This document shows, piece after piece, positions 44,346-54,196 of a DNA stretch of 64,000 bases (position 1 is its first letter; every line of letters starts with the position of its first letter). Both the position numbers and the translations under genes were made by a program. The stretch is from Bacillus sp. OxB-1 (GTDB lineage Bacteria > Bacillota > Bacilli > Bacillales_A > Planococcaceae). A model generated the notes under the pieces. The model saw nothing but the letters and a program-made list of their open reading frames with translations, had not been told where the DNA came from and did no database searches. The stretch is taken from contig NZ_AP013294.1 of assembly GCF_000829195.1 (NCBI RefSeq), positions 2,367,001-2,431,000 of the forward strand, read 5' to 3'.

Positions 44346-45116
44346 TTGGCTGATTATGAGACATTTATCGGAAACATTAAACGGAAAACGGGGATCGACC
44401 TATCGCTTTATAAAGAAGCCCAGATGAAAAGAAGGTTGACTTCCCTTTATGAAAAAAGAGGGTATCGGAATTTCAACGATTATTACTCCGCTATACATAA
44501 TAATGAAGAAATGCTCGATGAATTCTTAGACAGGATGACGATCAATGTGTCGGAATTCTATCGAAATGCGCCGCGTTGGGACGTATTGGAAAAGAAAATC
44601 TTCCCGAAGCTGCTTGCGAACAATAAAAGACTGAAAATCTGGAGCGCTGCCTGTTCGACGGGAGAAGAGCCGTACACGATCGCCATGGTGCTGTCCACTC
44701 ATGTTCCGCTGCGCGATATCTCGGTGTTCGCGACCGATCTTGACCTCGGCGTATTGGAGAAAGCGAAGGTTGGCCTGTATCCGGAACGGTCGTTGAAAGA
44801 GGTCCCCGCCCCGATCATCACGAAGTATTTCAATAATGAGGGCGCCTTCTATCAAGTGAAGGACGAAGTGAAACGCACCGTGACATTCAAGCAGCATAAT
44901 TTGCTTGATGATCGATATGACACCGGTTATGACTTGATCGTCTGCCGGAATGTGATGATTTATTTCACAGAAGAGGCGAAGGACCAGATTTACATGAACT
45001 TCGCTAACTCGTTGAAACCGGGTGGCATCCTCTTTGTCGGAAGCACCGAACAGATTTTCAATCCGGGAAAATACGGTTTCGAATCGGAAGATACGTTCTT
45101 CTATCGCAAGATTTGA
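44346..45116 (+). CDS. cheR: chemotaxis protein methyltransferase CheR
   Basis: 256 aa. Uses SAM to methylate glutamates of chemoreceptors. N-terminal helical domain ([28 protein letters not shown]), then [15 protein letters not shown] (SAM binding), [26 protein letters not shown] and [18 protein letters not shown] 44346 follows GGAGGGTG; the frame is open upstream from 44286 without similarity. A solitary cheR after ndk matches B. subtilis. Confidence 0.94.
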   Translation: MADYETFIGNIKRKTGIDLSLYKEAQMKRRLTSLYEKRGYRNFNDYYSAIHNNEEMLDEFLDRMTINVSEFYRNAPRWDVLEKKIFPKLLANNKRLKIWSAACSTGEEPYTIAMVLSTHVPLRDISVFATDLDLGVLEKAKVGLYPERSLKEVPAPIITKYFNNEGAFYQVKDEVKRTVTFKQHNLLDDRYDTGYDLIVCRNVMIYFTEEAKDQIYMNFANSLKPGGILFVGSTEQIFNPGKYGFESEDTFFYRKI

Positions 45117-45139
45117 CCTATTGTAAGAATGTTTTCATT

Positions 45140-45162
45140 ATCCGGATATTCCGGATTTTTTT
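45140..45162 (+). terminator. intrinsic terminator after cheR
   Basis: ATCCGGA and TCCGGAT separated by three bases, followed by six T's. Confidence 0.75.
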
Positions 45163-45244
45163 CTATTTACCATGGTCAAAGACCCTTTAGTTTGATAAAG
45201 TGCATTCATACAGATGTTATCAAGGCGCCATAGGAGGAAATGAA

Positions 45245-46426
45245 ATGAGATATTTTACGGCCGGTGAATCACATGGTCCACAACTGACGGCAATCATCGA
45301 AGGGCTGCCCGCCCAAATGGAATTGACTGCCGAGATGATCAATGAAGAACTGACAAGAAGGCAAGGCGGCCATGGCCGGGGCAGACGGATGCAAATCGAG
45401 AAAGACCAAGTGGAAATCACATCCGGCGTGCGGCACGGCAAGACACTCGGCTCGCCGGTGACATTGACGGTCGTCAATGACGATTGGAAGCATTGGACGT
45501 CGATCATGGGCATCGAACCGCTTCCCGAGGATACGAAACCTGAAGATATCCGGAGACAAATCACGAGACCGCGTCCCGGACATGCGGACTTGGTCGGCGG
45601 CATCAAGTACGGCCATCGCGATTTGCGGAATATCCTGGAACGGTCTTCCGCACGGGAGACGACGATGCGTGTGGCAATCGGGGCAGTGGCCAAACAATTC
45701 CTTCGCGAATTGGGAATCCGCACAGTCGCCCATGTGACGGAAATCGGCGGCATCCCGACCAATCCGGATACGTACGCGCAGAAAGGGGCGGAAGAGCTCC
45801 GGGAGATCGTTGAGAGCGATCCGGTCTATTGCGCAGACCCGGAAGCGTCCCGACGGATGGTCGAAGCAATCGACGTTGCGAAGGAACGCGGCGATACGAT
45901 TGGCGGCGTCGTGGAAGTGGTCATCGAAGGGTGCCCCCCGGGAATCGGCAGCCATGTCCAATTCGATCGGAAGCTGGACGGCAAATTGGCAGGCGCCATG
46001 ATGAGCATCAACGCCTTCAAAGGTGTCGAAATCGGCCTCGGTTTCGAAATGGCGAAGAAATATGGAAGTGAAGTCCATGATGAAATCGCCTGGGATGCGG
46101 AGCGCGGCTATTATCGGAAATCCAATCGTCTCGGCGGCCTGGAAGGCGGCATGACATCGGGGATGCCGATCGTCATCCGCGGGGTGATGAAACCGATCCC
46201 GACCCTTTACAAACCGCTGGAAAGCGTCGATATAGATTCCAAGGAGCCGTTTGTCGCGACAATCGAGCGTTCCGACCCTTGTGCAGTGCCCGCGGCGTCC
46301 GTCGTTGCGGAGCATGTCATCGCGACAGAGCTGGCGAAAGCGATCATGGACGAGTTCCGTTCCGATCGGATGGATTCCTTGCAGCAGGATATGGAAGCGT
46401 ATAGACGCTATGCAAAGGAGTTTTAA
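45245..46426 (+). CDS. aroC: chorismate synthase
   Basis: Last step to chorismate (aroF in B. subtilis naming). 393 aa. FMN-dependent; signatures [56 protein letters not shown](I)LERSSARET and [15 protein letters not shown] 45245 follows ATAGGAGGA. First of six aromatic genes; aroB starts 4 bases after its stop. Confidence 0.97.
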   Translation: MRYFTAGESHGPQLTAIIEGLPAQMELTAEMINEELTRRQGGHGRGRRMQIEKDQVEITSGVRHGKTLGSPVTLTVVNDDWKHWTSIMGIEPLPEDTKPEDIRRQITRPRPGHADLVGGIKYGHRDLRNILERSSARETTMRVAIGAVAKQFLRELGIRTVAHVTEIGGIPTNPDTYAQKGAEELREIVESDPVYCADPEASRRMVEAIDVAKERGDTIGGVVEVVIEGCPPGIGSHVQFDRKLDGKLAGAMMSINAFKGVEIGLGFEMAKKYGSEVHDEIAWDAERGYYRKSNRLGGLEGGMTSGMPIVIRGVMKPIPTLYKPLESVDIDSKEPFVATIERSDPCAVPAASVVAEHVIATELAKAIMDEFRSDRMDSLQQDMEAYRRYAKEF

Positions 46427-46429
46427 ACC

Positions 46430-47539
46430 GTGGGGAAACTGACTGTCGAGATCAAAAACCATGAATATGATGTCCATATCGGAGAGGATGCGTATTCTTT
46501 ATTCGCTACGGCGTATGCGCCTCTATTGGATAGCGCGGACCGCGTCGGCATCATCGCGGATGAGAACGTCGCCGAACTCCATTTGCCGCTCCTGCAAGAG
46601 GCGTTGCGTGAAACCGGGAGGGAGATCGTTGTCAAAACGGTCCCGGCTGGGGAGAACTGCAAATCCCCGGCTGTCTATATCGAGTGCCAAGCCTTCCTCC
46701 TGCAACATCATTTCACGCGGGATTCGCTGCTCATCGCATTCGGCGGAGGGGCTTGCGGCGACCTGACCGGGTTCGTCGCCGGGACGTTCATGCGGGGCAT
46801 CCGCTACATCCAATGTCCGACGACAATCCTCGCCCATGACAGCGCAGTCGGGGGGAAGACGGCCATCAATATGCCGGAAGGGAAGAACATGGTCGGCTCT
46901 TTTCATCAACCGTCCGGGGTCCTTTTCCAGACGGGCCTCTTCGAAACATTGCCGGCACGCGAAATCCGCTCCGGCATGGCCGAACTTCTGAAGCATGCGT
47001 TCATTTCCGACGAGGAATGGACGGACGCTTTACTGGCCAACCCGGCATTTTCAAAACCGCCGGTCGGCTGGCTGGCGACGGAGCTCTTGAAAGGGATCGA
47101 GGTCAAAGCGCAAATCGTTGCGGAGGATGAATTCGAGCACTCGACCCGGAAGTTCCTGAACTTCGGCCATACGTTCGGCCATGCCGTTGAAGCGGTTTGC
47201 GGTTTCGGAGGCTTGAGCCATGGGGAGTGCGTCATGATCGGGATGGCATACAGCCTGATTTTGAGCGAAGGGCAGGAAGGGTCGATCGACCAAGACGTGA
47301 CGGATCGCTTCATCCGATTCGCCCTGGACAACGGCTATACATTCGGGCCGGTGCACGAGCATACCTTCGGAGAATTCCTCGGCTATATGGAAAAGGACAA
47401 AAAAGCATCATTCGGCCGATTGAATTTTGTTTTATTGACGGAAGTGGGAAAACCGTATGTCACGGAGCTCTCAAAAGAACAATGTGAACATGCGTTTGAT
47501 ATAATGAGAGAGAGAACGGAGGGGGAACCGAGCCAATGA
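46430..47539 (+). CDS. aroB: 3-dehydroquinate synthase
   Basis: Second step of the shikimate pathway. 369 aa. NAD-binding GGGACGDLTGFVAGTFMRG, PTTILAHDSAVGGKTAINMPEGKNMVG, GMAELLKHAFI and the zinc-binding FGHTFGHAVE and GLSHGECVMIGM. GTG 46430 follows AAGGAG at the end of aroC. The stop overlaps the aroH start (ATGA). Confidence 0.97.
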   Translation: MGKLTVEIKNHEYDVHIGEDAYSLFATAYAPLLDSADRVGIIADENVAELHLPLLQEALRETGREIVVKTVPAGENCKSPAVYIECQAFLLQHHFTRDSLLIAFGGGACGDLTGFVAGTFMRGIRYIQCPTTILAHDSAVGGKTAINMPEGKNMVGSFHQPSGVLFQTGLFETLPAREIRSGMAELLKHAFISDEEWTDALLANPAFSKPPVGWLATELLKGIEVKAQIVAEDEFEHSTRKFLNFGHTFGHAVEAVCGFGGLSHGECVMIGMAYSLILSEGQEGSIDQDVTDRFIRFALDNGYTFGPVHEHTFGEFLGYMEKDKKASFGRLNFVLLTEVGKPYVTELSKEQCEHAFDIMRERTEGEPSQ

Positions 47540-47901
47540 CAGTAAGAGGGTTCCGCGGGGCGACGACCGTCCAGCAAGATGAAGAACAAGCCGTCCTCCA
47601 AGCGACGGAAGCACTCGTGCTTGAAATGGCGAAGGCGAATAATGTCAACCCGGAGGATATCATTTCTGTTATGATATCGACAACCGTTGATGTGAAGTCA
47701 ACATTTCCGGCGAAAGCGGTCCGCACGATCGAGGGATGGAAATACGTACCGGTCATGTGCTTCCACGAGATGGATGTGACCGGCGGATTGCCGTTGTGCA
47801 TCCGGGTGCTGATGCACGCGAATTCAACCATTCCCCAGCACGATGTGGAACATGTATACCAGAACGAAGCAGTGAAACTAAGACCCGATTTACAAAAATA
47901 A
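47536..47901 (+). CDS. aroH: chorismate mutase AroH
   Basis: 121 aa. Monofunctional AroH-class mutase, chorismate to prephenate. TVRGFRGATTVQQDEEQAVL, DIISVMISTTVDVKSTFPAKAVR, PVMCFHEMDVTGGLPLCIRVLMHAN. Catalytic Arg residues of the AroH class (RGFRGATT and the PLCIRVL arginine) are present. In B. subtilis trpEDCFBA follows this gene; here hisC follows directly. Confidence 0.95.
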   Translation: MTVRGFRGATTVQQDEEQAVLQATEALVLEMAKANNVNPEDIISVMISTTVDVKSTFPAKAVRTIEGWKYVPVMCFHEMDVTGGLPLCIRVLMHANSTIPQHDVEHVYQNEAVKLRPDLQK

Positions 47902-47931
47902 TACGTAATGTATGGACAGGTGGGAAAGACG

Positions 47932-49038
47932 ATGAAATGGAAAAAGGAACTCGGTGGAATGAGACCGTACAAACCAGGCAGATCGATTGAAGAGGTGATG
48001 CAGGATTATGGATTGACTGAAGTCCATAAATTGGCTTCCAATGAAAATCCATACGGCTGCGCGCCTTCGGTCAAGGAATTCATACGCGAAGGGCTGCTGC
48101 ATCCTGAAATTTATCCGGAAGGCCACGCGGGGGGATTGCGTACTAAATTGGCCAATAAACATCAAGTGGGCGAGGATTTCCTTCTGTTCGGTAACGGATC
48201 GGATGAAATCGTGTCCATCATTTCCCGTTCCCTGCTTGGACCGGATACGAATACGATCATGGCGACCCCAACGTTTCCGCAATACGCCCACAATGCGAAA
48301 GTGGAAGGCGCCGAAGTGAGGGAGTTGCCATTGGTCGAAGGGCAGCATGATCTGGACGGATTTTTGAAAGCGATCGATGAGAACACGTCAGTGATCTGGG
48401 TCTGCAATCCGAACAATCCGACCGGGAATATCATTCCGGCGGGCGTTTTGGAAAGCTTCTTGGCACAAGTGCCGGATCATATCCTCGTCGTGCTGGATGA
48501 AGCATATTTTGAATACATTACAGAGCCTTCACATGTCGATTCCATCCAACTGATTGACAAATTCCCGAATATCCTGATCTTGCGTACGTTCTCGAAAGCA
48601 TACGGATTGGCGGCATTCCGGGTGGGCTATGCGGTCGGGCAGCCAGCGATCATCACAGAGCTGAACAAAGTGCGGAATCCATTCAATAACAATACGCTTG
48701 GTACTGCCGTGGTGGAAAAAGCGTTGGAAGACGAGCAATTCATCGCGAACTGCCGGGAAATGAACCATGTCCAACGGGAACGTTTCAAAGAATTCGCTGA
48801 GGCGAATGATTTGGACATTTTCGATTCCCAGGCGAATTTCGTGCTGATCCAAGTGCCGGCAGACGCGGATGAAGCATCCGAGTATCTGTTGCAGTACGGT
48901 TATATCGTCCGGAGCGGGAATGCGCTCGGCACGCCGGGCTATGTCCGGGTGACGGTCGGTTCGGAAGAGCAGAACAGCGGATTCTTCCAGGCGATGTCTG
49001 CGTTAATTTCCGAAAAAGGCAGGCATCCGGTAAAGTGA
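47932..49038 (+). CDS. hisC: histidinol-phosphate aminotransferase HisC
   Basis: 368 aa. PLP enzyme for histidine synthesis that in bacilli also transaminates aromatic keto acids. KLASNENPYGCAPSVKEF, FGNGSDEIVSIISRS, CNPNNPTGN, VVLDEAYFEY, and the PLP lysine in LRTFSKAYGLAAFRVGY. ATG 47932 follows AGGTGGG; a start at 47908 is less well placed. The stop overlaps the tyrA start (GTGA). Confidence 0.95.
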   Translation: MKWKKELGGMRPYKPGRSIEEVMQDYGLTEVHKLASNENPYGCAPSVKEFIREGLLHPEIYPEGHAGGLRTKLANKHQVGEDFLLFGNGSDEIVSIISRSLLGPDTNTIMATPTFPQYAHNAKVEGAEVRELPLVEGQHDLDGFLKAIDENTSVIWVCNPNNPTGNIIPAGVLESFLAQVPDHILVVLDEAYFEYITEPSHVDSIQLIDKFPNILILRTFSKAYGLAAFRVGYAVGQPAIITELNKVRNPFNNNTLGTAVVEKALEDEQFIANCREMNHVQRERFKEFAEANDLDIFDSQANFVLIQVPADADEASEYLLQYGYIVRSGNALGTPGYVRVTVGSEEQNSGFFQAMSALISEKGRHPVK

Positions 49039-50141
49039 GAGTAGCAATCATTGGACTAGGCTTGATCGGCGGTTCACTCGGTCTTGCCATCAAACGGAAC
49101 CCTGCTATCCACGTAACAGGATTTGACCGGTCGTATGCGACGGCGGACGAAGCGTACCGCCGAGGCATTATTGACGCCATTGCTCCATCCGCGGAATCCG
49201 CTTGTTCGCAAGCGGATTTCATCGTCTTCGCGACGCCGGTCAATACGACCGTTTCCCTTCTGTCGGAAGTGCAGCGCTGGGAGTTGAAAGAGGGCGTCAT
49301 CATGACGGACACCGGAAGTACGAAGCGGCCTATCATGGAAGCGGCCCAAGTGTTGCAGGAAAAAGGCTGGACATTCATCGGGGGGCACCCGATGGCGGGT
49401 TCCCACAAGAGCGGCGTTTCAGCGGCCAAAGGTTATTTATTTGAAAATGCTTATTATATTTTGACACCTTCTGATAGGGCTTCCGCGGACCAAGTGGAGA
49501 AGCTGAAGGATCTGTTGTCGCCGACCAAAGGGAAGATCGTCGTCCTGGATGCGGAAGATCATGATCGGATGACGGCCATCGTCAGCCACTTCCCGCATCT
49601 CGTCGCTTCCTCCTTGGTCGGCCGGCTGGCGGATCAGCAGGAAGGGCAGCCTTTCGTCAAGAAGCTGGCGGCGGGCGGCTTCCGTGATTTGACGCGGATC
49701 GCTTCCGCCGACCCGGTCATGTGGCGGGATATTACCATCCAGAACCGGGAAGAATTATTGAACCAGCTGAATGGCTGGATCGAGGAGATGGGCAACATCC
49801 GGGAAATGCTGGAGACGAATGATCCCGAGCAGATTTATGATTTCTTTGCCGAGGCGAAGAAGTTCCGGGATGAATTGCCGTCCACTCGTGCAGGAGCGGT
49901 CCAAGGAGCGCTCTATATGACGTTTGATCTACATATTGATATTCCGGACACTCCTGGGATTGTTTCAGAAATCACGAAAATCTTGGCAGAAGAGCGGATC
50001 AGCTTGACGAATATCCGGATTGTGGAAACGAGGACGGATGTCTACGGTATCCTCGTGATCAGTTTCCAGACGGCGGAAGACCGGAAGCGGGCGAGGGCGG
50101 CCTTGTCGAAATCAACGGATTATTCGATGCAAATCATCTAA
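49035..50141 (+). CDS. tyrA: prephenate dehydrogenase (with ACT domain)
   Basis: 368 aa. Oxidises prephenate to 4-hydroxyphenylpyruvate for tyrosine. NAD motif IIGLGLIGGSLGLAI, TDTGSTKRPI, FIGGHPMAGSHKSG and a C-terminal ACT domain (residues ~295-368, TFDLHIDIPDTPGIVSEITKIL) likely for tyrosine feedback. GTG 49035 shares GTGA with the hisC stop. Confidence 0.95.
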   Translation: MRVAIIGLGLIGGSLGLAIKRNPAIHVTGFDRSYATADEAYRRGIIDAIAPSAESACSQADFIVFATPVNTTVSLLSEVQRWELKEGVIMTDTGSTKRPIMEAAQVLQEKGWTFIGGHPMAGSHKSGVSAAKGYLFENAYYILTPSDRASADQVEKLKDLLSPTKGKIVVLDAEDHDRMTAIVSHFPHLVASSLVGRLADQQEGQPFVKKLAAGGFRDLTRIASADPVMWRDITIQNREELLNQLNGWIEEMGNIREMLETNDPEQIYDFFAEAKKFRDELPSTRAGAVQGALYMTFDLHIDIPDTPGIVSEITKILAEERISLTNIRIVETRTDVYGILVISFQTAEDRKRARAALSKSTDYSMQII

Positions 50142-50156
50142 GGGGGGAATCGCTTC

Positions 50157-51470
50157 ATGGTGGAAAAGAGGACGGTAGCGTTTCACAAACCGCGATTGGA
50201 CGGCGAGCTCCGGGTGCCGGGGGACAAGTCGATTTCCCACCGCGCCATCATGCTTGGTTCCATCGCGAAGGGTAGGACGAATATTTCCGGTTTTCTCGAA
50301 GGGGAAGACTGTTTGCGGACGCTTGAAATATTCAAGCAGCTCGGTGTCTCGATCGAGCGGAGCGGGACGGATGTGTCGATTGACAGCCCGGGCATGGCGG
50401 AATGGAAAACACCGGAGGATGCGTTGTACGCGGGGAATTCCGGGACGACTGCCCGGCTTATGCTCGGCATATTGGCAGGCTCCCCGGTCGAATCGGTTCT
50501 AACCGGCGACGAGTATTTATCGAAACGGCCGATGAAACGGGTGACGGTTCCTCTTACGTCGATGGGTGCTTCCATAACGGCGGAAGGGCCTGACAGCGAT
50601 CTGCTGCCGCTGCGGATTAAGGGGAAGGCCTCTTTGCGGGCGATTGATTACCAAATGCCGGTGGCCAGTGCCCAAGTGAAGTCTGCTATCCTATTTGCAG
50701 GTTTACAAGCGGAAGGAATGGTTACAGTTTCAGAAGAGACGGTTTCCCGCGATCATACGGAGCGCATGCTGCAGCAATTCGGTGTGGACTTGCAGCGGGA
50801 CGGGAATTCGGTTTCTTTGAAAGGCGGCCAGTCGTTGGCGGGTACGGATGTCCTCGTGCCGGGCGATATTTCTTCGGCAGCATTTTTCATGGTGGCTGCG
50901 GCCATGGTTCCGGGCAGCGAAGTCGTCTTTGTCGATGTCGGGCTGAATCCGACGCGGACCGGTGTCCTCGACGTATTGGAAGCGATGGGAGTCCGGATCG
51001 AGTATATGGAGGAGAACGGGGAGCAGGGCGAGCCGTATGGGACGGTCCAAATTTCCCATGCCACTTTGCGGGGGACGGAAATCGGCGGTGACCTGATCCC
51101 GAGGCTGATCGACGAATTGCCGATCCTCGCCCTCCTTGCGACACAGGCGGAAGGCAGGACGGTCATCAAAGACGCGGAGGAGCTGCGCGTAAAGGAAACG
51201 GACCGCATCAAAGCGGTCACGACGGAGCTGAAGAAGCTGGGTGCGTCCATTGAGGAGACGGAAGACGGCATGATCATCGAAGGGCCGACCCCTCTTACCG
51301 GTGGGACATTGTCCTCTTACGGGGATCATCGCCTCGGCATGATGGCTGCCATCGCCGCGCTTGCCGCGTCCGACGCCGTAACGATCGAGGACCCGGCGTG
51401 CATCGCCATTTCCTACCCGTCCTTTTTCGAAGATCTGGAAAAGTTGACGGGATCCGAAGGCGCTGAATAA
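50157..51470 (+). CDS. aroA: 3-phosphoshikimate 1-carboxyvinyltransferase (EPSP synthase)
   Basis: 437 aa. Adds enolpyruvyl from PEP to shikimate-3-phosphate; aroE in B. subtilis naming. RVPGDKSISHRAIMLGSIAKG, LYAGNSGTTARLMLGILAG, LSKRPMKRV, EELRVKETDRIKAV and YGDHRLGMM. The GNSGTTAR variant of the PEP site with Leu/Ile after ARL is typical of class II enzymes. ATG 50157 after AAGGGGGGA. Last enzyme gene of the aromatic cluster. Confidence 0.96.
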   Translation: MVEKRTVAFHKPRLDGELRVPGDKSISHRAIMLGSIAKGRTNISGFLEGEDCLRTLEIFKQLGVSIERSGTDVSIDSPGMAEWKTPEDALYAGNSGTTARLMLGILAGSPVESVLTGDEYLSKRPMKRVTVPLTSMGASITAEGPDSDLLPLRIKGKASLRAIDYQMPVASAQVKSAILFAGLQAEGMVTVSEETVSRDHTERMLQQFGVDLQRDGNSVSLKGGQSLAGTDVLVPGDISSAAFFMVAAAMVPGSEVVFVDVGLNPTRTGVLDVLEAMGVRIEYMEENGEQGEPYGTVQISHATLRGTEIGGDLIPRLIDELPILALLATQAEGRTVIKDAEELRVKETDRIKAVTTELKKLGASIEETEDGMIIEGPTPLTGGTLSSYGDHRLGMMAAIAALAASDAVTIEDPACIAISYPSFFEDLEKLTGSEGAE

Positions 51471-51513
51471 TAGTCGGCCGGTGTGTATATATCGCGAAAG
51501 AACAGGTGAAAAT

Positions 51514-52779
51514 ATGGGGCAGTTACAGGAAGTCGAAACGTATCTATTGGACGGCGATCTCGAGGCACTTCAGCGGGCGATCGACAAGCTGGAAGCGTCG
51601 ACGGATTTTGATGCGCTCTATGATGTCGCCGGTTTGTTAAGTGACTATGGCTTCATTCAAGAAGCCGATCGTCTGTACGGAGTCTTACGGGTTCATCTTC
51701 CGGATGAGGCCCAATTAAAAATTGACAGGGCTGGAACGCTCCTGGAGCTTGGGGAAGAAGATGAGGCCCTTCTTCTCTTGTCAGATGTGAAACCTGATGA
51801 CGAAGAATACGTCCAGGCCTTGCTTGCGCTTGCGGATTTTTACCAAATGACCGGCATGGCGGAAGCGGCAATCGGTAAGATCAAAGAAGCCCATTCACTT
51901 GTTCCGCATGAGCCCATCATCCGTTTTGCTTATGCGGAGTTGCTGTTGGATGCGGGAAAGTATGCGGAAGCGGCCCGTTTTTATCTGGACCTCTTACAAG
52001 AGACCGATGACATGGGGGGCGTCAGCATCGCCTCCCGGCTCGCTGAAGCCTATAGCGCAGGCGCTGCCTATGAAGAAGCGATCCCCTATTATGAGGAATT
52101 GCTGGAATCGCAGGCGACTCCGGATGTTTTATTCGGCGCGGCGTTTGCCTATTACCAGACACGCCAGGCGGAACGGGCGATCCGTCTACTGACGGATTTG
52201 ATCGACATGGATCCGGACTACTTCTCCGCCTATATGCTCCTCGGCCAGTCGCATGCTTTGGCGGGGGACGACCGGAAAGCGTATGAGTCGTTCCTTGAAG
52301 GCATCAAGCGGGATCCTTTCGACAAGGAACTCCGGCTTGCGGCGGGCAAGTCCGCTTTGAAGTTAGGCCTTCCGGATGAAGCGGAACAGCAATTGGAAGA
52401 AGCGCTCGCACTCGATCCCGAGTATATCGAGCCGCTCATCACCCTTGCCTCGTTGTATAATGAAAGACAGAAAGACGAGGAATTGCTAAGTTTGTTGGCG
52501 GATCCGAACGGGGAAATTGGCGACATTCCAATCCTGCATGCGTTCATGGCTTATGCCCAGGAACGGCTGGAACAATTTGAAGAGGCATACGCATTCTATG
52601 CCAAGGCATATGATGGGATGAGAGAGGATTTCGGGTTCCTTGAACGCTATGCCAACTTCCTGTTGGAAGAAGGCCGGCGCAAAGAGGCGCTCGCAATCGT
52701 CCGAGAGTTGGTCGGGCTCGATCCTGCTGATGAGAATTGGAGGGCTTTTTTGGAAGCGCAAACTGACGAGGAGGTGTGA
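51514..52779 (+). CDS. ypiA: tetratricopeptide repeat protein (YpiA-like)
   Basis: 421 aa, almost entirely TPR-type helix pairs; repeats seen at ~70-100 (VQALLALADFYQMTGMAEAAIGKIKEAHSLVPHEP), ~200-235 and ~240-275 (DYFSAYMLLGQSHALAGDDRKAYESFLEGIKRDPFD). Soluble and acidic; a scaffold or partner-binding role is inferred. It follows aroA in Bacillales. ATG 51514 follows AGGTGA; the frame opens earlier at 51481 without a ribosome binding site. Confidence 0.88.
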   Translation: MGQLQEVETYLLDGDLEALQRAIDKLEASTDFDALYDVAGLLSDYGFIQEADRLYGVLRVHLPDEAQLKIDRAGTLLELGEEDEALLLLSDVKPDDEEYVQALLALADFYQMTGMAEAAIGKIKEAHSLVPHEPIIRFAYAELLLDAGKYAEAARFYLDLLQETDDMGGVSIASRLAEAYSAGAAYEEAIPYYEELLESQATPDVLFGAAFAYYQTRQAERAIRLLTDLIDMDPDYFSAYMLLGQSHALAGDDRKAYESFLEGIKRDPFDKELRLAAGKSALKLGLPDEAEQQLEEALALDPEYIEPLITLASLYNERQKDEELLSLLADPNGEIGDIPILHAFMAYAQERLEQFEEAYAFYAKAYDGMREDFGFLERYANFLLEEGRRKEALAIVRELVGLDPADENWRAFLEAQTDEEV

Positions 52780-52780
52780 T

Positions 52781-53332
52781 ATGACGGCCATGATTCCTGT
52801 CACAGCGAAAAAGGACTTCGTTCGATGGTTCTTGAAACGGTATAAATTGAAACGCCGTGAATGTGTGTGGATCTTGAATTATCTCCTAAGCCATGAGCAC
52901 CTTCTGCAGAACGTACATTTCACGGATGAGGCGCATTATTGCCCACGGGCGATGGTCATGTCGACAACGGATTCGGAAAGCATACCATTTCGTTTTTACA
53001 AGGGGAATTTGATGACAGCGGATGCCGAAAAATCATTCCATGATCTGCGTCTGCATCCCGACGACAAAATGTATATCCAACTGAATTTCCCGAACAGCCA
53101 TGCCTGCCCGCAATATGCAAGCGTCCGTGAGGAAAACCCGTTCCTCCCAGCCTATTTGCAAGTGAGTGAAAGCGATCGGAAACTGGCGGAGCGATTGATT
53201 GAAGAGAGTATCGAATCGATGACGCTGGAATCATTGATGAGACGGGTCGATGAGGCCTTGGATTCCAATGACAAGGAACGGTTCATCAAGCTGTCTGCCA
53301 TGTTGAACGATATGAAATTATCAAAAAACTGA
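52781..53332 (+). CDS. ypiB: UPF0302 family protein (YpiB-like)
   Basis: 183 aa. VTAKKDFVRWFLKRYKLKRRECVWILNYLLSHEHLLQNVHFTDEAHYCPRAM is the UPF0302 signature. Its C-terminal ~35 residues (LMRRVDEALDSNDKERFIKLSAMLNDM) match the IDEAL-type helix found in small Bacillales proteins. Function unclear. GAGGAGGTG overlaps the end of ypiA and precedes ATG 52781. The open frame upstream from 52640 belongs to ypiA in another frame. Confidence 0.9.
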   Translation: MTAMIPVTAKKDFVRWFLKRYKLKRRECVWILNYLLSHEHLLQNVHFTDEAHYCPRAMVMSTTDSESIPFRFYKGNLMTADAEKSFHDLRLHPDDKMYIQLNFPNSHACPQYASVREENPFLPAYLQVSESDRKLAERLIEESIESMTLESLMRRVDEALDSNDKERFIKLSAMLNDMKLSKN

Positions 53333-53361
53333 TGACTCCATCCTTTTAGATGGAGTCATTT
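53333..53361 (+). terminator. intrinsic terminator or attenuator between ypiB and ypiF
   Basis: TGACTCCATC and GATGGAGTCA form a perfect 10-bp stem around a 6-base loop, but the following T-run is weak (TTTC). Confidence 0.65.
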
Positions 53362-53386
53362 CATCATGTATAAAGGGGGATTTCAA

Positions 53387-53836
53387 ATGAATTGGACTGC
53401 CAAGGACCTGGATACTTATTTGCAACAGACGGAATATATCGACACATTGCTCGTCCCTCTTGTAAAAGTGGAGACGGATTTGGATAAGATGAAGAATGGG
53501 GCATCATCTACGGACTTCCTCATGAATTTGACGATGTTCATCGAGACGCAATTCAAAGGGCGTATGGTGCTCGTGCCGCCGTTTTCCTACACGCCTTCCG
53601 TCGATCTTGCACAGATGGGCAGAACATGGTCGGAAGACTTGTCCCGGATGCCGTTCAAACATATCTTTTTCCTGACGACGGATCCGGCTTGGACGAGCAC
53701 GGAGCTTGCGGGAGAGGTGATCTGGCTCCCTGCGATACCTCTGGAAAGCATGGACGCCAAATTGCGGCAATCCATCCTGGAGGATCAGCTTCGCCAATTG
53801 GTGCCGAAATTTTCCGCAGCCTGGGCGGGGCAATGA
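53387..53836 (+). CDS. ypiF: DUF2487 protein (YpiF-like)
   Basis: 149 aa, soluble, no catalytic motif recognised. WTAKDLDTYLQQTEYIDTLLVPLVKVE at the start and HIFFLTTDPAW match YpiF, which lies upstream of qcrABC in Bacillus. ATG 53387 follows GGGGGA; the frame from 53366 includes that site. Role unknown. Confidence 0.85.
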   Translation: MNWTAKDLDTYLQQTEYIDTLLVPLVKVETDLDKMKNGASSTDFLMNLTMFIETQFKGRMVLVPPFSYTPSVDLAQMGRTWSEDLSRMPFKHIFFLTTDPAWTSTELAGEVIWLPAIPLESMDAKLRQSILEDQLRQLVPKFSAAWAGQ

Positions 53837-53901
53837 AGGGAATGAGCTCGGGACAAGTTTTTCCGAGCAATATATGTCGAAATAAATAGCTTCTTCCCGC
53901 C

Positions 53902-53945
53902 GTTGATTTCCGTTATGAGCGGGCGCTTTCCGTGGGCACTGCTCC
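53902..53945 (-). repeat. truncated copy of the MITE-like repeat (end fragment)
   Basis: GTTGATTTCCGTT, GCGGGCGCTTTCCG and GGGCACTGC read, in reverse orientation, as the right-hand end of the element seen at 16938-17142 (GCGGAAAGCGTCCGC...GGAACGGAAAGCAAC). The rest of the element and its terminal repeats are missing. The remaining gap (53946-54196) holds AT-rich sequence that should contain the qcrA promoter; nothing else was identified. Confidence 0.65.
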
Positions 53946-54196
53946 GGAAAATCGGACAGCGTAGCGTTCTGTTTTCCTTAATTCCTGCAAAGTGCATGAA
54001 AATGCGGCAAATCGGGCCCTGCGCAGCCCGCCTCAACATGTTCATCAAAAATTCAAGATTTGTTCACAAACTGAAATACGTATGGAAAGCATGATTGAAT
54101 TTCGCTACGCATTGATATATCATAGATATGTCCTAGTATTACAATTAGAAAAAGCATGTCCGTTGGACTGACCTTTAAGTAAGAGGAGGGAAATTG

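Noticed and set aside
53844..53870. Terminator after ypiF (GCTCGG with CCGAGC)
   Set aside because: The stem is only six pairs with a T-run in the loop, not after it, so it is not a convincing terminator.
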